From: Lycocorax pyrrhopterus obiensis
Taxonomy: Eukaryota; Chordata; Aves; Passeriformes; Paradisaeidae
NCBI GenBank assembly: GCA_014706295.1
Contig: JACSVZ010000012.1
Coordinates: 15,414,080 to 15,478,079 of the forward strand
Direction of reading: 5' to 3'
DNA length: 64,000 nucleotides
The first letter of the stretch is position 1. Each line of letters begins with the position of its first letter. The notes beneath the pieces are model-generated. The model was not told the DNA's origin. It saw only the letters and a program-made list of their open reading frames with translations, and did no database searches. Of this stretch, positions 59,801 to 64,000 are shown piece after piece. A program made the translations under genes and the position numbers.

Positions 59801-59997
59801 GAAAATAGCTCTGAGTGGTGTGTGAAAGGCAAAACTTTTGCCGTTTACTCCATGCAAGGGGTCTGTCTGCACAGTCCCACAGCAGGAGCTGTTTGTCCCA
59901 GCAAATGTTTTCCAGCTGCCCGTTCTGTGGCCTTGGATGTGTTCTGCCTGTGTTTGTAGCTCCCTTCCATCACGTTTGAGCTTGACCACCCTGATGT

Positions 59998-60201
59998 TAG
60001 GCAGAAATTGTTCCCTGTGAGGCTGGGGAGGCCCTGGCACAGGGTGCCCAGAGAAGCTGTGGCTGCCCCTGGATGCCTGGAAGTGTCCCAGAACAGGTTG
60101 GATGGGGCTTTGAGCAACCTGGGATAGTGGAAGGTGTCCCATGGAATGAGATGGACTTTGAGGTCCCTTCCAACCCGTTCTGTGGTTCTGTGATTACGAG
60201 A
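59998..60201 (+). mobile_element. CR1 LINE 3' fragment
   Basis: Contains 'gaggccctggcacagggtgc', 'ccagagaagctgtggctgcc' and 'gaggtcccttccaaccc', then the tail tctgtggttctgtgatta. Confidence 0.92.
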
Positions 60202-60906
60202 CCAGGATAAAGTACAGACCATGCCTTCGTCTTGGCCTCTTCTTGGCTGGATGTGAAGCTTCAAAGGCATTTTCCATGCTGGATTCTTCAAACACTGGGC
60301 AAGTGTTGAAAGACACAAGGATAACTCTGCCTGATGTCAACAGCACTTGCTTTTTGTGTGATGTACCGGTGAGAAAACCAAGGTGCAAAGCGGGGAGGAA
60401 GCTGCTGCAGCAATGTGTTAGAAAACAGAGAGATTTTGGGGGTTTGGAGCAGGGTTTCTTTTTTTGTAGAGAAGCACAAGGCCACAAGTCCCTGCAGTGC
60501 TGGCTCCAGGTGGCCACCTCACCCCGCTCTGGGCTCTGGGGAGCTCAGGCTCTTTGAGGCAGACCACAGACCCTCACTTAAAAAGAAATTCCTTAATTGG
60601 CTTAAAGACAGAGAAATGAAAACAACAAGTAGAGGTTCCTCCTCATCCAGCCTGATTTCCTCAGGGGTTGCTTTTGAAGTGACTGTTCAAACATACCTCA
60701 GGTGTGGGGAGCTAAATGGATGGAAACAAATGTCCTTTGGTCCCACGAGTCCACCCTCCCTGCTGAAGCTGTCCCAGCTCCTGAGATGAGAGAGAAGCTT
60801 AATGAGTTCAACTTCTTGCTCCTTTCCTTGCCTCATCCCCTCCCTGCTGAGAGCAGGTAAGGCTGTATTGTGAAACATAACTGTGGATATCAGCCCCATC
60901 AGTACT

Positions 60907-60923
60907 TTCCTTCCTTCCTTCCC
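60907..60923 (+). repeat. Short (TTCC)n microsatellite
   Basis: Four consecutive ttcc units. Confidence 0.7.
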
Positions 60924-63317
60924 ACTTTCTCAGCTGAAGGGCCTCCCTCCCTACATCCTGCATCCCTGGGCTTCCTTCAGAGAGCAGCCTGTGCTGCTCT
61001 CGAGCCCGTTTCAAATGGAACCTGGAGAGAGTTGGTAAAACTTATTCCAAGGATCTCCATGCCCAGATCTGTGAGCTCCTCCCATGGTGCCATGGCAGCT
61101 GGGGTGAGGGACACATCAGCAGGTTTCCCTTGGGATCCTTTTCTCTCCCAAGAGAAGCTGGGCTGGTGTGTTGTGGGGTCTTTTTTCAGCTGTTCTAACC
61201 CAACTCATGCAGAGCTGTTGTTAGTGGAACTGGGGTGATGGAAGCCCTCTATAAGCTCCTGGTTAGATCCTGGCACTGGTCTTGTCCTGGAGATTTGGCC
61301 TGTTCAGGGGGTGGCAGCTGTCCTAGAAAGGGCGCAGCAGTCCTGAATATCTCCTGGGCTGGTATAAACCTCCTCACGAGCACTGAAGGACCTGGTGTGA
61401 TGTAGGTGAGCTGGAAACTCGTTCACAGCTCTCGAGTGATGTTTGCAGGCAGAGCTGGCTCTGCTCCTCTGGGGCCAGGCACCGATGCCTGGCTGCTCAG
61501 AGGTCCTGGGGGCCTTCTGGATCTCAGGATCAGATTCCCCCCACATCCATGCACACACCCTTTAATAGCTGTAATAAACCATATGCCCCTGTTATTTAAA
61601 TAGAATAAACTTAAAAATGGAAAAGCCTCCAGGAGCATCTGGAAGTTCAGCACCTGTGGAAAATCAGCAGCTGAAGGAGCTGTATGTGAAGTGAGAGTGG
61701 GGAGAAGAGCCCATAATGGGCTCGGTGGAAAAAGAGGAGTGTCTGGAAGTCTTTCACGGTCCCATTGCAGTGTTCAGATGTGACTCCAGCTGCTTTCTAT
61801 TCTGGGCTGCAGGGAAGTGTGTGCTCCCACACGTGGCTGTTGCAGCTCGGAAAGAGCAGCTCGGGATTGACCCAAAGGTTTGGAAATCATTCTGCTGTAC
61901 AGTAAGAGGAGTTTAGAGGAGGGTGAAGGTGCATTGCCAGGACTTGAGAGATTCACATTTCATTTCTGGATTTGTCTTAGACCTAGTGGTCTGTCAGTGC
62001 TTTGGCTGCTGTCTAGTCCCCATGGAAGGAGAATCCAAGGCTCTCCAAAACACCAGTGTTTGCTGCAGGTACAGAGCTGCACAGGTGCATACAGGAAGCC
62101 TGTACAGGTGTGAAGCCATATTCCTTTTGGGTGCTGATGGTGTTTCTTAGGTTGCAGTGGGAAAATCAGTCCCAGTTCTGTCTGGAACCCCAGCAGATAC
62201 TTTGTGGAAAAAGGGAATGTGGCAGCCAGGCAGGTGAGGAGGACACAGCCATCTCTCTGTATTCACTAGAGACCAAATGGACACTGGAATTCCTTTGCTT
62301 CAGAAGGGGCTTTCTGCCTGTTCTCGCCTGGCTCATCCAGACAACCGGCATCCCAGTTTCTCTTTATTTCAGGTCCTTAAAAGTTAAGAATTTTATTTCC
62401 TGTCCTTTGGGAGTGTGAACTCTCCACAGCCAGCAAGAACTTCACTTAGGAGCTCAAGATGCAGATATGAACATCCCACTTGTGCTACATTGCTGGATGC
62501 TCCCGAACCCCATGTCCCATCCCAGACACTTCTGCCCAAACCTTTAACCCCTTTTTGAGGCTGAAGGGCCGAGGCATGACCCCTCTGGAGCAGGGGACAC
62601 TGAGAGGTGGCAGTTAGCAGCCCCAGGAGTGGGAGACCAGCAGTGGTGGCTGGCCGGCTCACGCGGTGCTCGCCAGCATCCCAGGTGGGCAGGCAGGGAT
62701 CTCTTGCAGCCTGGTTCTCCTGAGTTGCTGATGGTTTTCCCCCCAGGAGTGATGCATATCCCACTTGACTGCCAGGCCCTCCCCTCTCTCGGTGTGGTTC
62801 ACCAGCTTTGACAGGAAGGGCCAACCCCGCTGCAGGCTTTCACCATTTGTCACAATAAATTGCTTCTTCCTCCTGCTGCGTGGGGGAGATGCTGGTTCCT
62901 TTGCCCTCAGTCTGAACAGCACCTGAGGTGGCTTCTCCCCCTCCTTGCTCTTCCTCCCCCCAAGCCTGCAAGGAGAGCAGAGCCTGCTGCAGCTGGCAAC
63001 AGGCTCACCAAAGCTTGCCTGATGCAGCAACAAATTTTGTGTGCTCTTGCATTCAGCTGCTTGGCCTGACATGACCTGGGAAGGGGAACAGAGGAAGGTG
63101 CGGATGCTCCGGGAGCGGGAAAGGTGGGAGCCATCTGTGGGGCTGGTGGGGTTTGCTGCTGTCCAGAGCCCCTGCTGTCCGTGGTAGCCCCTCTCCAGCC
63201 CAGGTCAGTACAGCAGGAGGGCTGTGGTTCCAGCACAGCAGCTGCACCAGGCCTTGGTGTGCCTTTTGCAGCACCTGGCAGGGAGTGTGAAGTTGTGTGG
63301 GGAGCCAAGGGCTCAGT

Positions 63318-63318
<1 letters not shown>

Positions 63319-63358
<40 letters not shown>
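63319..63358 (+). repeat. (GT)20 dinucleotide microsatellite
   Basis: Twenty uninterrupted GT units, the only long pure dinucleotide array in the window. It is likely polymorphic in length. Confidence 0.97.
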
Positions 63359-63360
<2 letters not shown>

Positions 63361-64000
63361 AAGCTGCAGTACCCAGTTCAGCTGGGACTCTGCTCTGTGC
63401 ACCAAAATCTGCTGGGATCGGTGTTCTTTGGACAGGGTTCCTGATGTAGGAGAGGGGACATTCAGGTTTGCCATCTGCCTTCTGACCTTCTGTCACCAAA
63501 GGAGATGGTGACATGCCCAGGCATGTGGAGAGGTAGCAGGGTGTGCTGTTGGTGGCAGTGGTTCTGGGGGGAACCTCTGTCCTCGCCTTTCCCTCGCTGC
63601 CGGCTGTAGGGTAGCTGCAGTGGTTTCATTACTGTGCCCTGACCATGCACTGAACTCCAGGGATGCCAGGAGCTGCCAGAGTTCCTCTCTTCCTCTGTCC
63701 CCTGGCAGTCTTTTCTTTCTCTCTGCAGATCAGTGCAAAGCTTGTTGGCTGAGATGCTAAGCATGAGCTGCTTTCCTGAGGTCCAAGACTGGCTTAGCTC
63801 TTCATTAAGGCCTGTTAATCATCCTGAGGAGCCTGACAGCCGCTGGCCATGGAGCACAGTGCCCTGCTGCCTTCCAGCTCTCCGGGATGGTCCTGCCCGG
63901 GGTGCCCCAGCGTTGCTGGCAGCTATGGGAAGGGCACTGCCTGCTCTGGCGTGGGACAGTGCCACTGCAGAGCTTGGCCTGAGAGCTTTCCTCGTTTGCA

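Larger units (their letters stand above)
48697..64000 (+). other. Gene-free stretch, probably the following intron of the same gene
   Basis: About 15 kb with no exon I can defend. It contains CR1 copies at 52583, 53238 and 59998, a MEF2-type site at 53824 and simple repeats at 48721, 60907 and 63319. The longest open frame, 57287-58030 on minus (247 codons), has a Ser/Pro/His-rich composition and no domain I recognise. Confidence 0.4.

Noticed and set aside
1..64000. CRISPR array, prophage, operon-like or defence system
   Set aside because: The sequence is a vertebrate nuclear genome with intron-containing genes. The only regular repeats are CR1 tails, microsatellites and small tandem duplications.

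Overview
This window looks like nuclear DNA from a bird, probably a songbird or other neoavian. The evidence is split genes with GT-AG introns, GC-rich CpG-island promoters in otherwise CpG-poor DNA, at least twenty 5'-truncated CR1 LINE fragments ending in the CR1 3' octamer-type tail, and an LTR-like segment. There is no bacterial-style operon, CRISPR array or phage gene.

Layout. 1-5.5 kb is intergenic DNA with an LTR-like segment and four CR1 fragments. 5.6-15.0 kb (+) holds a complete 13-exon ALG1 gene (470 aa, dolichol-linked oligosaccharide beta-mannosyltransferase). 16.8-22.3 kb (-) holds a complete 8-exon EEF2KMT/FAM86 gene (340 aa, lysine methyltransferase for elongation factor 2), tail-to-tail with ALG1. 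23.3-26.0 kb (+) holds a complete 4-exon NDUFB6 gene (128 aa, complex I accessory subunit B17), head-to-head with EEF2KMT. Their two CpG islands are separated by a CR1 element with an unusually expanded tail. 26-31 kb is repeat-rich intergenic DNA. A large CpG island at 31.3-32.8 kb appears to be the promoter of a further + strand gene. Its likely non-coding first exon ends at 32348, and the first coding exon I can defend is at 48521-48696, with a short N-terminus carrying an N-myristoylation-type motif. The rest of that gene would lie beyond position 64000. I do not recognise it.

The three identified genes are housekeeping genes (N-glycosylation in the ER, translation-factor methylation, mitochondrial respiration) and do not form one pathway. 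ALG1 next to EEF2KMT matches the human 16p13.3 gene order. As far as I know NDUFB6 is not part of that block in mammals (human 9p21), so its presence here with intact introns is the most noteworthy gene-order observation.

I found no convincing new multi-gene system. The observations most worth checking are the NDUFB6 position, the unrecognised gene starting at 32/48.5 kb, a tRNA-Lys-like sequence with a duplicated 3' arm in the EEF2KMT promoter, and the expanded CR1 tail array. Exon boundaries were set by hand from reading frame, splice consensus and remembered protein families. CR1 ends are approximate.
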